From Rachicladosporium sp. CCFEE 5018 (lineage: Eukaryota; Ascomycota; Dothideomycetes; Cladosporiales; Cladosporiaceae), in NCBI GenBank assembly GCA_002077045.2, contig KZ111144.1:458443-522442 (forward strand): a stretch of 64,000 bases of DNA, written 5' to 3'. Under the pieces are notes generated by a model. It was not told the DNA's origin. It made no database searches and saw nothing but the letters and a program-made list of their open reading frames with translations. The translations under genes were made by a program, and so were the position numbers. Each line of letters starts with the position of its first letter. The stretch's first letter is position 1. Shown here piece after piece: positions 29,799 to 40,042 of this stretch.

Positions 29799-30144
29799 AT
29801 GTCTTTCGTCACGAGACGAGGCTTCCGAACGTTTTCAAAGGTCTCGCCACTCGTGTCGAGAGCCTACGCATCGACAACGGCCGCAACGTCTACGACAGAC
29901 ACAGTGAACGCTACTGCAGAAACTGCAGAGATTCGCAAGCAGTCAAATGTATCGACAGCGACGGCCCCAAACTCTAATCCACCCGCACCCGAAGAAGAAG
30001 ACCCAACTCCAACTCGACGAAGAGCTCCGCCTTAAGATGTCAGGCCTCTCCGGCGACGGCGGCGAGTCAGGCGTTGAATACGAAGACGGCGTGCCCGTAT
30101 CCATGAAGCGTAGCGTGAAGAGTAACATGTTCCGCTACATTTGA
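29799..30144 (+). pseudogene. Small mitochondrial protein ending MFRYI, copy A, frameshifted
   Basis: Copy B (60286..60630) encodes 114 residues: an Arg/Ser presequence (ITRRGFRTFSKVSPLVSRAY), a Thr-rich linker, and a conserved C-terminal domain with LDEELRLKMSGLSGDGGESG and VSMKRSVKSNMFRYI. Copy A has one extra G at 29991 (CACCCGAAG against CACCCAAG), which shifts the frame and ends translation at 30035 after RRRAPP. The conserved C terminus is still readable in the other frame to 30144. I recall the C-terminal motif as widespread in filamentous ascomycetes but without a known function. A base-calling error would give the same picture. Confidence 0.72.
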
Positions 30145-30271
30145 AGCGCATTACAGTGCACCTAAGCTGGGTATCTTCCATGCTTGAGCCTATGAACTAT
30201 TCTGCCAACGCTATCTCCGCATCCAATTTCGCTGCACTCGACCTTGCCGCGAGACTGCGAGCAGCGGTATA

Positions 30272-31426
30272 CTATGCCGGAGCTGGAGCCGCAGGTGCCG
30301 GGGGCGCAACGTGCAGGATCTCCCTCTTGCCGTTTGAGCGGTAGTGCAGCAGGACATCGCCTCCGCCGCGCCAGATGGAGGAGCGTATGGTGGCGAGTGT
30401 CATGTTCGGTGGGATCATCTGCAAGTCGACCGGTCAGCATCGTCTTCCAAATAGACAGGCTTCTTAAAGCAACACTCACCTGCCCATTACACCACAATTC
30501 CAAATACTCCTCTGGCCGTAACTCGCCCTCCCCACTCCCCTCGTTACCCTCAGGTACCTGCTTCCCCGGCTCAATCCTCTCAGCCACATACGCCAAAATC
30601 TTCTTCGCCCGCAACATCCTATTAGCATTCAGGCGGTTATTCCCATCCGCCGCAATACTAGGAAGCATCTTCGCGCCGCCATCCTTGGCCTCCTTGGGCT
30701 CGAGCACAAACGAGATCTTCACGATATCTTTAGCTGGCACGGTATTCCGGAGCAGCACCTCCCCGAGCCACATTGGCGCTACGCGTTCGATGATGTCGAT
30801 GCTGGAGGAGAGGGAGCCGACGGAGCCTTCGAAGAGGTCTGCTACGCCGCCTGCCTCGGGGCGATCTTCTTGGATGAGGATTGTGGTGTTGAGGGGCGGT
30901 TTCAGGACTGGAGTCTCAGCTGGTAAGCTGGGCGTGATGAGGGAGGGGAGATCGATGCTGCGTCTTGCTACCGGGAGGCCGTTCTCGGAGGCCGCGTTGG
31001 AGTTCACTTGCGATTGGAGGGAGTCTTCGTACGCCCATCGTATGCGTTGAACGGTGCCGAGGAGGTTCTCGTCGGTTGTGCGGTGGGAGGTAGAGGAGTG
31101 CGAGTCGGTTTCGGCGTCTTCCTTCGCAGTCTCGGTGGCTACTGCGGCGGGCTTGTCTGTTGTACTCGTCCTGTTTGTACCGAGGGAGGGCATGTTCATC
31201 TTCTTCATGCCTGCTGCGAAAGACATGTTCATGCGGAATTTCTTGCCGAACAGTCCTTCTTTGCTCGGCGTGTCTTTCGTCGGTGTCGCTGCGCCGTCGG
31301 TCGTGGCTTCGTCTTCTGCCGCAGGCGTGGCAGGTGGCTTGACTAGAGAAGGTTGTGCGGTGATTTCTGATGTGCTGCTAGGCGGTTGAGCTCGCGAGAA
31401 GTAATCTGCATGCCCCTCCTGTGATG
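30272..31426 (-). CDS. WDR48/Duf1-like WD40 protein, copy A, truncated by the assembly gap
   Basis: Only the C-terminal part is present: exons 30272..30418 and 30480..31426, the latter running into the N run. The intron 30419..30479 has donor GTGAGT (GTAAGT in copy B) and ends TTGCAG. The last exon encodes IIPPNMTLATIRSSIWRGGGDVLLHYRS, the ubiquitin-like C-terminal module of WDR48/UAF1 homologues. Without splicing the frame reads through to 30162, which gives a false C terminus. Description of the whole protein is under copy B. Confidence 0.85.
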
Positions 31427-31526
31427 NNNNNNNNNNNNNNNNNNNNNNNNNNNNNNNNNNNNNNNNNNNNNNNNNNNNNNNNNNNNNNNNNNNNNNNNNN
31501 NNNNNNNNNNNNNNNNNNNNNNNNNN
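31427..31526. other. 100-N assembly gap
   Basis: Exactly 100 unknown bases. A round 100 usually marks a gap of unknown size placed by scaffolding software. It falls between the broken WDR48 gene of copy A and the start of copy B, so the true junction between the copies is not observed. Confidence 0.99.
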
Positions 31527-31693
31527 CAACGATTCATAATACCTGGCGAAGATAATCGCAGCGATTCACAGGGCTGATTAAATTGGCATATCGCCAAGGT
31601 CGTCACGGTGTTGTGGCAACGTCAACGTCGATGAGGTCTTCCAGCCGTTGATGACCACGGCTGCAGTCAAGTAGAGCGGGCTCAAGATCCGCC

Positions 31694-34600
31694 ATGGAAC
31701 AGCAAATCGTGCGCCTGCTCACTGAGACACAGTCCTCGCAGGACAGTCTTCGGAAGAATGCAGAGTGGCAACTCAAGCAGCAGTACGGCAATGCCAACTT
31801 CCCTCTGGCTCTTGTAGCGATCGGGCATCACGGAGATGTACCATTGGAGGTCCGACAAAGCGCGTTGCTTTACCTGAAAACATTCGTACTGGCATGCTGG
31901 TCGCAGCAATTCGAGGATTTCGGTGGGCAACTCTACGGTGATGAGGCGAAGAAAGCGCAAGTGCGACAGTCATTGCTCGATCTGGCGTTGAGTGGTCGCG
32001 ATGAGCGCAAGATCAAGAGTGCTGCCGGGCTGGTGGTGAGCAAAATCGCCACGGCAGACTTCCCAGATCAGTGGCCGGAGCTCCTGCCGACTGTACTCAA
32101 CGTAGTCGCTTCAGGAGCTGACGCGCAACTTCACGGTGCACTCAAAGTTCTCATTGAGCTTGTCGATGACTGCTTCAACGAGGAGCAATTTTTCAAAGTC
32201 GCGCAGGATCTGGTAAAGGCTGTGTATGAAGTCGCGATCGATGAGCGAAAGCAACCGAATCTGCGAGCTCTCGCGGTGTCGGTCTTTCGATCCACGTTCG
32301 ATACACTAGAGATGGTGATGGAGGATCACAAGGTTGAAGTCAAAGGATTCGCTGAGCAAGCGCTGAAAGCATGGATCCCGTTCTTCGTCAGGGTCTTGAA
32401 GTCCGCATTACCACCTGCGCCTGCACGTGAACTTCAGGACGGTGACAGTGGCGCTGCTGAGGTGCACAGAGGTTCTGTGGCTCTGAAGCTGCAGGTCGTC
32501 AAGGTATTGATGCGCATCCGATCACTGTTTCCAGCAATGCTGGCGCCGCAAAGTCCTGACCTATTCTCTGCGACGTGGTCTGAGCTCTCCAGCCTCCGGC
32601 AAGAATATCACCTGATGTACATCGAAGACGACTGGCAAGGCCGCCTGGAGGACGCGGACGGTCTGCCATACACGCTGGACTTCTTGGTCCTCGAAGAGCT
32701 AGACTTCATGCAAGCGTGCCTACGAGCACCGCCTGTGCGGAAGGAGCTAGAGCTGCAACTACAGAAGGCAAACCCTGGCGACTCGACTTGGATCACCGAG
32801 GTTCTGGCAATCGCCGTGGCATACTCTCAAATCACGGTCGAAGAAGAAGGCTTGTGGGAGATCGACGTGAACATCTTCCTGTCTGAGGAAGCCAATGTGA
32901 CTGCAAATTACACGCCACGAACAGCTTGTGGCGACTTGGTCATCAAGCTAGGCGAATGGCTAAGTGGTTTGACAACCGAAAGCCTGCTACTCTACACAAG
33001 AACACTCTACGAAAGTAGTGCCTCCTGGAAAGCGAAGGAAGCGGCGCTATATCTGCTCAACCAGCTACTCGGAGACTTCCAAGATGTCGACAAGCAGATG
33101 AGCCCACAGACCTCCAACGGTTATGTCGACTTCATGAGATACGCCACAAGAGAGCAGGAGGCTTTCCTAAGAGCACGCGGCTTCTTGGTCGCTGGCAGTT
33201 TGGCGAGAACATCAGGCGACACGATCTTCCCAATTGCTACTACTCTCATGCAGGAATCGCTGACTGCCATTACTAATGATGGCTCGGAAGTGGTAAAAGT
33301 CGCGTGTATCCGCTCTTTGCAATACTATCTCGCGGCGCTACCGCCCGCAAACACGCATCCGCTTCAGTCATCGATCATTGCCGCGTTAGGCAGCTTCCTG
33401 AACACACAGGAGATCTCGGACCTGACTGATAGTGATGATCTACTTATCACTGTGATCGAGACATTGAGAGATTCGATTTTGCTGGACACACGGACTTGTC
33501 TGACGGGCGGGGGCGTTGACTTGCTCTTCACCGTGGCTAGCCAAGGCGCGACCAATTTCCAGATTGCGCTGCTCGTGACGGAGACATTTGAGGAGATCGC
33601 AAGCACCATCTCAGCTACTGGACCTGTCGAGTACGAGCAGCTAGCGAGCAAGGTCCTGCCATCGCTGATGGGCGCTTTCGATGTCGCCGGATTGACAGAG
33701 GAGAATGCTCTTGCGAATCTGGCAGCCGAACTATTGTCAGTGCTTGCAGCAGAAGGCACAACGCCGATGCCGCCGAAGTTCGTGGCAACTTGTATGCCAC
33801 GGCTGCATCGGTTACTACTGGGTTCACAGGACGAAGAGCTACTAAAGGCTGCCACCTCTGCTGTGAAGAACATGCTGCATCATGATCCCGAGCAGGTGTT
33901 CTCGTGGCACGACGAAGCAGGTAAGGGCGGGTTGGAAGTCGTGCTGATCATCATCGACCGCTTGCTGAACCCAGCTGTTGAAGACAATGGCGCATCGGAG
34001 GTCGGAGGGTTGGCAGCTGAGCTGGTGGAGAAGGCCGGTTCAGACAAGCTGGGTCCGTACTTAATGCAACTGCTGCGAGCTGTAGCTGCAAGGCTCGGGA
34101 CTGCCACGCAAGCGCAATTTATTCAGAGCCTGATACTGGTCTTTGCACGACTGTCTTTGATCTCAGCGCATGAGGTGGTATCATTTCTTGCGGACCAGCA
34201 ACTCGGTGACCAAAGTGGTCTGCAGGTCGTGATGAGCAAGTGGCTTGAGAACTCGGTCAACTTCGCCGGTTACGACGAGATCAGACAGAAGTATGTTGCA
34301 CTCGGCCTGCCCAAATTGCAACCACTTACTGACCACATCACAGCGTCACGGCACTTACAAACCTCTACGCCCTCCGCGACCCACGTATACAAGCCATAGC
34401 CGTCAAGGGGGACCTCGTAGTGCCGCCTACAACCCGTATCATGACACGCTCGCGCGCCAAAGCGAATCCAGACACATACACGATGATCTCAGCCCAGCTT
34501 AAGATCCTCAAAGTGCTCGTCGACGAGCTACTGACAGCTTCCGGCAATCGTGCACTCGATACCGAGACTGCGGAAGCACTGAACGAGGACGGCAGTGAAG

Positions 34601-34839
34601 ATGAAGAATGGGAGGACGATGGCGATGGCTTCTTGGACCTTGGTGCCGGCATGACTAAGGCACAGCTCATGGCGCTCGGTGATGATGACGACCATACGGC
34701 TGCTAGGGGCAGAGACGATGAGACGCAAGATTACTTGTTGGACTGGTTCAGGGAGACTGCGAGGAAGGCTGGCTTTGCAGAGGACTTTGCGCAACTGTCG
34801 GTGGAGGAGCAGGAAAAGTTACGGGGGCTGAGCGGGTGA
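31694..34839 (+). CDS. KAP114: Importin-9/Kap114-type karyopherin beta, copy B
   Basis: Exons 31694..34290 and 34344..34839, 1030 residues, the same structure as copy A. The intron 34291..34343 keeps GTATGT, the TTACTGAC branch site and CACAG. About 25-30 residues differ from copy A, scattered and mostly conservative. Nucleotide divergence is concentrated in roughly 32814..33600; on either side the copies are almost identical. The C-terminal TRSRAKANPD and acidic EDEEWEDD motifs are intact, so both copies should be functional importins for histone and TBP-type cargo. Confidence 0.9.
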
Positions 34840-35411
34840 TGGCGTCGGTGAGAAGTCGCAATAGAGGAGACAAGCAACGCGGCATGGCCACGACTTCCTA
34901 TGTAGACGGCATGTGATTGGCTGAGCTCATCTGTCACGTACGAGATGTCAATGCCGTCCAGCCTGAGGCCAGCATACCTTCCACAATCGTCAGTCGGACT
35001 TGATCTCCTAGACTCTAGAATGTTGGTCGCATAATGACCATGTCTTCGCCCCGAACATGCTATCCTCCAACATGCCAAAGATCGGGAGAGTCGCTTGGCG
35101 ATGAGCTATCAATAGCTCTCCCAAGCTGTCTACCCTGACTGCGCCTAGGCCCGCTACGCAAGCAGCATAGTACGGTACATGTCAGCATCTTGTCGCATCG
35201 TCTGCAGCTCCCCAGCCAGCCTCAGATCGCGTGTGACAGACGAGGTAAGCGGTACTGCTATCCTTCTCTCATCGTTCCAGCCTTTGTCTATCAGCCCCAG
35301 ACCTCATCCTCAGCTGCGCCGGCAAGATAAGCGACTATCTGCACATCAGGCAAGCTCTCAGTCCCGCGCGCGACACACTTACAGCCATCGCGCGGCCTCG
35401 CGTCGCAGCAA
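34840..35411. promoter_or_regulatory. intergenic region upstream of the DUF7053 gene, copy B
   Basis: About 570 bp, almost identical to copy A, with the same inverted CCAAT box (34916-34920). No gene seen. Confidence 0.35.
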
Positions 35412-37067
35412 ATGTCGAGCATGATGGGCAAGCGCACCGTCTACACCAAGATCACTCCTCTCCCACGCGATGTGCCCCGGCAACTCGCGCTAGATATGCT
35501 GCACTCCCATGAAGAGGTGATCAAGATCAACCCTCTCGTGACCGGCGTACGGCCCATCAATGCGCCTCGAGATGCTGCCTCGGACGAGTTCTTCGCCCAG
35601 TGGTACGAGATCAGCGAGATCATCACGTGGGGCTTTGGCATGAAGAAGAAGATCGCTTTCAAGGGGGTGTTCCACGATCTGCCGAATGGGCTACAGACGC
35701 ACACATACGCGCCGATGGGTGTAGACTTGCGCAATAAGTGGACGGTGAGAGGCAACCAGCCGGGCGAGCCACGGGAGCCGAGGGAGTTGGGGATTGATAC
35801 GCCGCAGGAGGGGCTGTATTTGCGGGAGGATGTTGAGATTGTGTGTAATTTGGCCTTGACCGGCTTTGTGAAGAAGGAGATGAAAGCTGCAGCTGGAATT
35901 ATGGTGGACCGCCTGACCCGAAAGGCGGAGATGTTGGATGAAGGGCGACTACACGCGATGTTCGAGAACGGCAGGCTGAAAACTGTGAACCCTGCAATAG
36001 CTCAGGACGGGCCAGACGACATGCTGCTGCATCACCGAGACACAACGCTCATCAAAAACAATGGCATGGAGAGCCCAGGAAGCCCCGGCTCCTCTTCGTC
36101 GCCCAGTATCTTCACCGCGACTACAAAGTACGAGAACTATCATGACCTGATGGACCGGAGAAGCGGGAATAGTAATCATCGAGCGAGCTCGTACACGCCA
36201 TCATATCAGCAATCAGGCTATCAAGGTCCAGAGCGACAGTCGATCCCGGGTGCTGAGAAGACGCAACTCGAAACGATTCCAGCTTCAGCAATCGAGATGG
36301 ACTCGGGATCATACTATCACCCACAGCAGCAGGGACAGAAGATGCTGAGCCCAAACACTCCCAGCTTTGCAGTAGAGATGGCGGATACGAGCATCTCGGC
36401 CGCCAACCCGCGGATGCCATCGCCTGGTGCTGAGAGACCTGCGCCACTGAATCCGCATCGGACAAGTGGTGTACCTTCACCGCAGCCCAGTCCGGGTCTA
36501 GTGCAAAGACACAGCTCATCACAAAGCTCCCATCAACCTCTCCCTCCCGGACCGCGAGCATCGGGTGGCAGCTTCAGCAGGCAACCGAACCCGCCATACC
36601 CAGCAGGTCAGTATCCTCAAGCTTCACCTCCAATCTCGCAGCAACAGCAACAGCAACAGCAAGCACTCCCTCCACCTCCTCCTGGTCCATCTCCACAGCT
36701 CCAGCAAGGCCAGTTCCAACATCCTGCCCATCGACCCAGTCCGCCCGGCCAGCAAGGTCAATACCCGCATCCCGCAAATCAACCCAGCCCGCCAGGCCAG
36801 CAAACTCAGCACCAACAACCCGCGGGCCAACACAGTCAGCCGGGTCAGTACACGATCGCAAATCCCAGCCAAGGCTCGCCCTACAGTCAAGATCCGAACC
36901 AGCAGCTCGCGAGTCAAGTGCAAGGTCTAGGGATACAGGATCCAAGAGCGCAGGCAGACGCAACTCAATTCGGGACGAAAGGAGGTGTGAGTAAATGTCC
37001 GGTATGCGGGAACTTTGAGGGTGATGAGGCGGCGGTGAGCCACCATGTTAGTAAGCATTTCTCGTAA
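35412..37067 (+). CDS. DUF7053-domain protein with C-terminal zinc finger, copy B (intact)
   Basis: 551 residues in one frame. The DUF7053 domain (about 5-185) shows KRTVYTKITPLP, NPLV, a WYEISEIITWG segment, FHDLPNGLQTHTYAPMGVDLRNKW and GLYLREDVEIVCN. A long Ser/Pro/Gln-rich region follows, with an eight-glutamine run (six in copy A) and GQYPQ/PSPPGQQ-type repeats. The C terminus has a C-x2-C-x12-H-x3-H finger (SKCPVCGNFEGDEAAVSHHV, then SKHFS), a form seen in C2H2 and ubiquitin-binding fingers. The function of DUF7053 is unknown. The fold is probably a START-like lipid or ligand pocket, but that is a guess. Copy A is frameshifted, so this is likely the working copy. Confidence 0.85.
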   Translation: MSSMMGKRTVYTKITPLPRDVPRQLALDMLHSHEEVIKINPLVTGVRPINAPRDAASDEFFAQWYEISEIITWGFGMKKKIAFKGVFHDLPNGLQTHTYAPMGVDLRNKWTVRGNQPGEPREPRELGIDTPQEGLYLREDVEIVCNLALTGFVKKEMKAAAGIMVDRLTRKAEMLDEGRLHAMFENGRLKTVNPAIAQDGPDDMLLHHRDTTLIKNNGMESPGSPGSSSSPSIFTATTKYENYHDLMDRRSGNSNHRASSYTPSYQQSGYQGPERQSIPGAEKTQLETIPASAIEMDSGSYYHPQQQGQKMLSPNTPSFAVEMADTSISAANPRMPSPGAERPAPLNPHRTSGVPSPQPSPGLVQRHSSSQSSHQPLPPGPRASGGSFSRQPNPPYPAGQYPQASPPISQQQQQQQQALPPPPPGPSPQLQQGQFQHPAHRPSPPGQQGQYPHPANQPSPPGQQTQHQQPAGQHSQPGQYTIANPSQGSPYSQDPNQQLASQVQGLGIQDPRAQADATQFGTKGGVSKCPVCGNFEGDEAAVSHHVSKHFS

Positions 37068-37389
37068 TGAGACGAGGGGAAGGAGGGTGTAGGCGGTGTA
37101 ACGATTTACGAATTCGAGTAGAGGGCGCATTGGACGTAGCGGCTGCCTTATCAGGAGCACAGTGTAGGTATAGCTTTGCTTCTCCAAAGGTCCCAACACT
37201 TTTCTAGGCTCGTATCAGCTTAGCCACAGCAGTGGAAAAGGATGTTGCCGTGTTTGTGAGAGACGCGAGCCGTGAGCGAGGGCGTTTCTAACGACTATGC
37301 CCTCTCCTACCCATGGTGAGCGACAATTGAACACTTGCAGGTACACCTATAGTAGCATGGGAGCGTTACGAAGCTTTTGGAGGAATACC
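37068..37389. other. convergent 3' intergenic region, copy B
   Basis: 322 bp between convergent stops. Strongly diverged from copy A, with many substitutions and indels. No gene seen. Confidence 0.35.
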
Positions 37390-39666
37390 CTATCCAGTAA
37401 CTTCCGCCTCCCTTATCATCACAGCCGATGGCAACTCCTCCAGAATATCCTTCGGCTTTCCCTTCCTATCTACCCTCTCGTCCCGAGGATCAAAGCCACC
37501 TTTGCCCCAGCTCGCCCACTCAGGCGTCGCGTCCCCAATGTAGTCCTCTGGCCCAAAAGCATCCCCACTCTCCAGCAGTTGGAAGAACTTGGCGTAGTCG
37601 ATCAATGTATGCCAGCGCCTCTCTCCACTGGGTCCAGAAGGCAGGTAGTACCTCTCGCGATCTGCAAGCAAGATACAGCAACTATGCGCGTGCTCGGCGC
37701 CGATGCCGTAGTCTAGACCGCGACGTTTGAGCGCTGCTTCGAGAGCGAGAACAAAGGCACAGACTTCTTCGTAGAAAGGCACATTCTGCATCGTCAAACC
37801 TGCGCCAGCGGCGGTGGAAGTCCCGCAGTACGTCACGCCTTTGACTTCTACGAAGCTGGGTCGCGCGCGATCGACTAGAGCTGCGTAGCCCTCCGCTTCC
37901 TTGTTGACGTTGAAGCCTTTGACGAGTGTTAGGCGGAAGACAGTGCGATGTGTGTTCCGCTTTGTGTGCAAGATGTCCAGACAACGCTGGAACCGTTCCC
38001 AGAAGTCTCGATGTAGGGGACGGTCAATCTTCCGCAGACTCTCTTTGTTTGAGGCGTCGATCGAGACGTACAGCTGCGTGGCTGGACCCAGCGCGGCAAG
38101 CTCATCAGGATGCTGTGCGTTGCAGACGAGGAAGCTGGAAATGTGCTCTGCATGCAGCATAGCCAGCAACTTGTTGATATGTGGGTAGAAAATCGGCTCT
38201 CCCACCAGACTCAGCGCACAGTGCCGGATCTGCATCGCTTCACTAAATCGCTCTGCGCGAACTCCAGGAACGCCTTTCATCATCTTGATCTTCTTGTAAT
38301 GGTTCTCTTTGATCCCATCGAAGATCAGCTCCGGCTCATCGACCTGCCAGCGCCATGTAGTACCGACAGGGTTTGTCCCATGTCGCCAGCAAAAGACGCA
38401 CTTGTTCGAGCAAGACAACGAGGGCGTGGCTTCCATACAGCGGTGCGACGCGATGCCGTAGAAGCTATATTTGTAGCAAGAGCCACGGCCGCGGAGGGCG
38501 GACTTCGTCCAGCGGCAGATTTTGACGCCAGAATGGGTCCCGACTATGCTGTAGCCTTGCTTAGTGAGGGACGTGTACGTTGGTGAGGAGACAGGGACCA
38601 TGGCTTTGGGTGCCGAGGGACTCGTGGGTTTGGTGCGAGGTGTGGTCGTGAAGTCGACTGGGATTGGTGATCGGCCTCCAATGTCTTCGACGTCACCTTC
38701 TCGGTCGTCCTTCGCCTCAGTGTCGTCGAGCACCGCGTCTTCGTCCTCGTCGCCGCTCTCTACGGCATTGCCACTACCACTTACGCCTTCGCCGAATCCT
38801 GTGCCCGTGGCTAGATCATTTGCCATACTTGCGACACCGGCTGCCCAGTCCTCCAGCTTCACCTCAGGCGAACCGCGCATATCTGCAAGCCCGACAGGGA
38901 AAGCTCGCTTCCTCCCGGTCAGCTTCGCCATCCACTTGTCAACCTCAATCGCCTGACTGCAGAAGCCATCTCGCTCAGTCGGCCACTCCTGCTGATCACC
39001 CAGACCGAAGATCGAGTACCCGGCAAGACCAGACAGAGGAGCTGTGTCTATGCGAAAGTCGTGGTGAGTCTCCTCGAGATGGGTCAAGAAGTTTGATAAT
39101 TCTGTGTCGATGTCGTAGCTTGGAATGAGGAGAAGGTAGAAGTAGGAGATGGACCTACCCGTGGCAGTGTGCTCCGGTGGAGATATGAAGTAGTCATCGT
39201 AGTCGATCTCGGTCAAGTCTAAGACCTCGACTGGCGCCGTCTCAACAGCTCCCTTGGGCTGTGAAAGTAGAGCGGCAAGCTGGGTAGCGTACGATCTTGT
39301 CGAGCCACCGAGAGAGTAGTAGAAGACGATTGGTCGTACTAGTGACGTGCGTTCTTGGACGTTTCGAGGCTTTGCCTTCCGAAGACCAGTCACTCTCTTC
39401 GGCCCGGGCTTTGGCCTGGCTGGCGCGTTGGACGGCAAGGCATGCTTCACATCTTCCACATGCCGCGATGTTATCACTGGCGTTGGTGCTAATTCTGCAG
39501 TAGTCGTACCATCAGCGATCTTGGCCGCATTGACACGTTTGCTTCGCCAGTGAAGTGCAAGACGGACAGCCAGCAGGACTAGGCCGGCTACGATCAGCGC
39601 TTCCACCCGATGAACATGCCAGAAGCGAAGCAGCTCCTCTGGGAGCAGAAGTCCCTGGTTGAACAT
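37390..39666 (-). CDS. TYW1: tRNA 4-demethylwyosine synthase TYW1, copy B
   Basis: 758 residues, the same length and architecture as copy A: N-terminal hydrophobic anchor, flavodoxin-like domain, acidic linker, radical-SAM domain with CSNKCVFC intact, and wyosine C-terminal region. About 25 residues differ, mostly in the N-terminal anchor region, the linker and the extreme C terminus (PKDILEELPS against PKGALEELPS). The catalytic core is essentially unchanged. It shares its upstream region with the PQ-loop gene. Confidence 0.93.
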   Translation of the reverse strand: MFNQGLLLPEELLRFWHVHRVEALIVAGLVLLAVRLALHWRSKRVNAAKIADGTTTAELAPTPVITSRHVEDVKHALPSNAPARPKPGPKRVTGLRKAKPRNVQERTSLVRPIVFYYSLGGSTRSYATQLAALLSQPKGAVETAPVEVLDLTEIDYDDYFISPPEHTATGRSISYFYLLLIPSYDIDTELSNFLTHLEETHHDFRIDTAPLSGLAGYSIFGLGDQQEWPTERDGFCSQAIEVDKWMAKLTGRKRAFPVGLADMRGSPEVKLEDWAAGVASMANDLATGTGFGEGVSGSGNAVESGDEDEDAVLDDTEAKDDREGDVEDIGGRSPIPVDFTTTPRTKPTSPSAPKAMVPVSSPTYTSLTKQGYSIVGTHSGVKICRWTKSALRGRGSCYKYSFYGIASHRCMEATPSLSCSNKCVFCWRHGTNPVGTTWRWQVDEPELIFDGIKENHYKKIKMMKGVPGVRAERFSEAMQIRHCALSLVGEPIFYPHINKLLAMLHAEHISSFLVCNAQHPDELAALGPATQLYVSIDASNKESLRKIDRPLHRDFWERFQRCLDILHTKRNTHRTVFRLTLVKGFNVNKEAEGYAALVDRARPSFVEVKGVTYCGTSTAAGAGLTMQNVPFYEEVCAFVLALEAALKRRGLDYGIGAEHAHSCCILLADRERYYLPSGPSGERRWHTLIDYAKFFQLLESGDAFGPEDYIGDATPEWASWGKGGFDPRDERVDRKGKPKDILEELPSAVMIREAEVTG

Positions 39667-40042
39667 CTTTGCTATGCTGCCCGCACATGCGATTCGGCAA
39701 CGGGAGCCTCTGACCGGCAGGTTCAGGTCAATGAGACTGTTGGTATTTGACAGCCATCGAGTGATTTCTGTGGTGGAGTCTTGGGCGGCTCCAAAAGCTT
39801 GGCTGCGGCGCGTACCTTGTTACCCCAGAAGCCTCTCGCGTCACGCAGCTCGTTCGTTGTTTGACCGAGCAACCGCGCCGGAGCAGGCAGTCACGATCGA
39901 GATGTCTCGCTCCCTTAAGCGTTGACCATGTAAGCGCATATCTCCCAGCTTTCGACATCTTTGTCGCCAATTGACCGTCCGTCGATCGCACCCAATCGAC
40001 TTTCAACCTAGCTCACAGAGCCAGACATCTACCCCTCCAGCC
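39667..40042. promoter_or_regulatory. bidirectional promoter TYW1 / PQ-loop gene, copy B
   Basis: 376 bp between divergent starts, highly similar to copy A, with the CCAAT box at 39967-39971. Confidence 0.5.

Larger units (their letters stand above)
996..31426 (+). repeat. Duplicated ~30.4-kb block, copy A
   Basis: This segment matches 31527..61912 in the same orientation, gene for gene and intron for intron. The offset starts at 30531 and drifts by small indels (30530 after a 1-bp insertion at 5017, 30536 after a 6-bp CAG/CAA difference, 30523 at TYW1, 30527 at the ubiquitin-like gene). Proteins differ at roughly 2-4% of positions. Copy A ends at the N run, inside the WDR48 gene. Whether this is a real tandem repeat or two homologous contigs joined by scaffolding cannot be settled from the sequence. 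Confidence 0.97.

Noticed and set aside
6867..31426. A secondary-metabolite gene cluster around the DUF4188 and MFS genes
   Set aside because: No polyketide or peptide synthetase, terpene cyclase or cluster regulator lies nearby; the neighbours are housekeeping genes.
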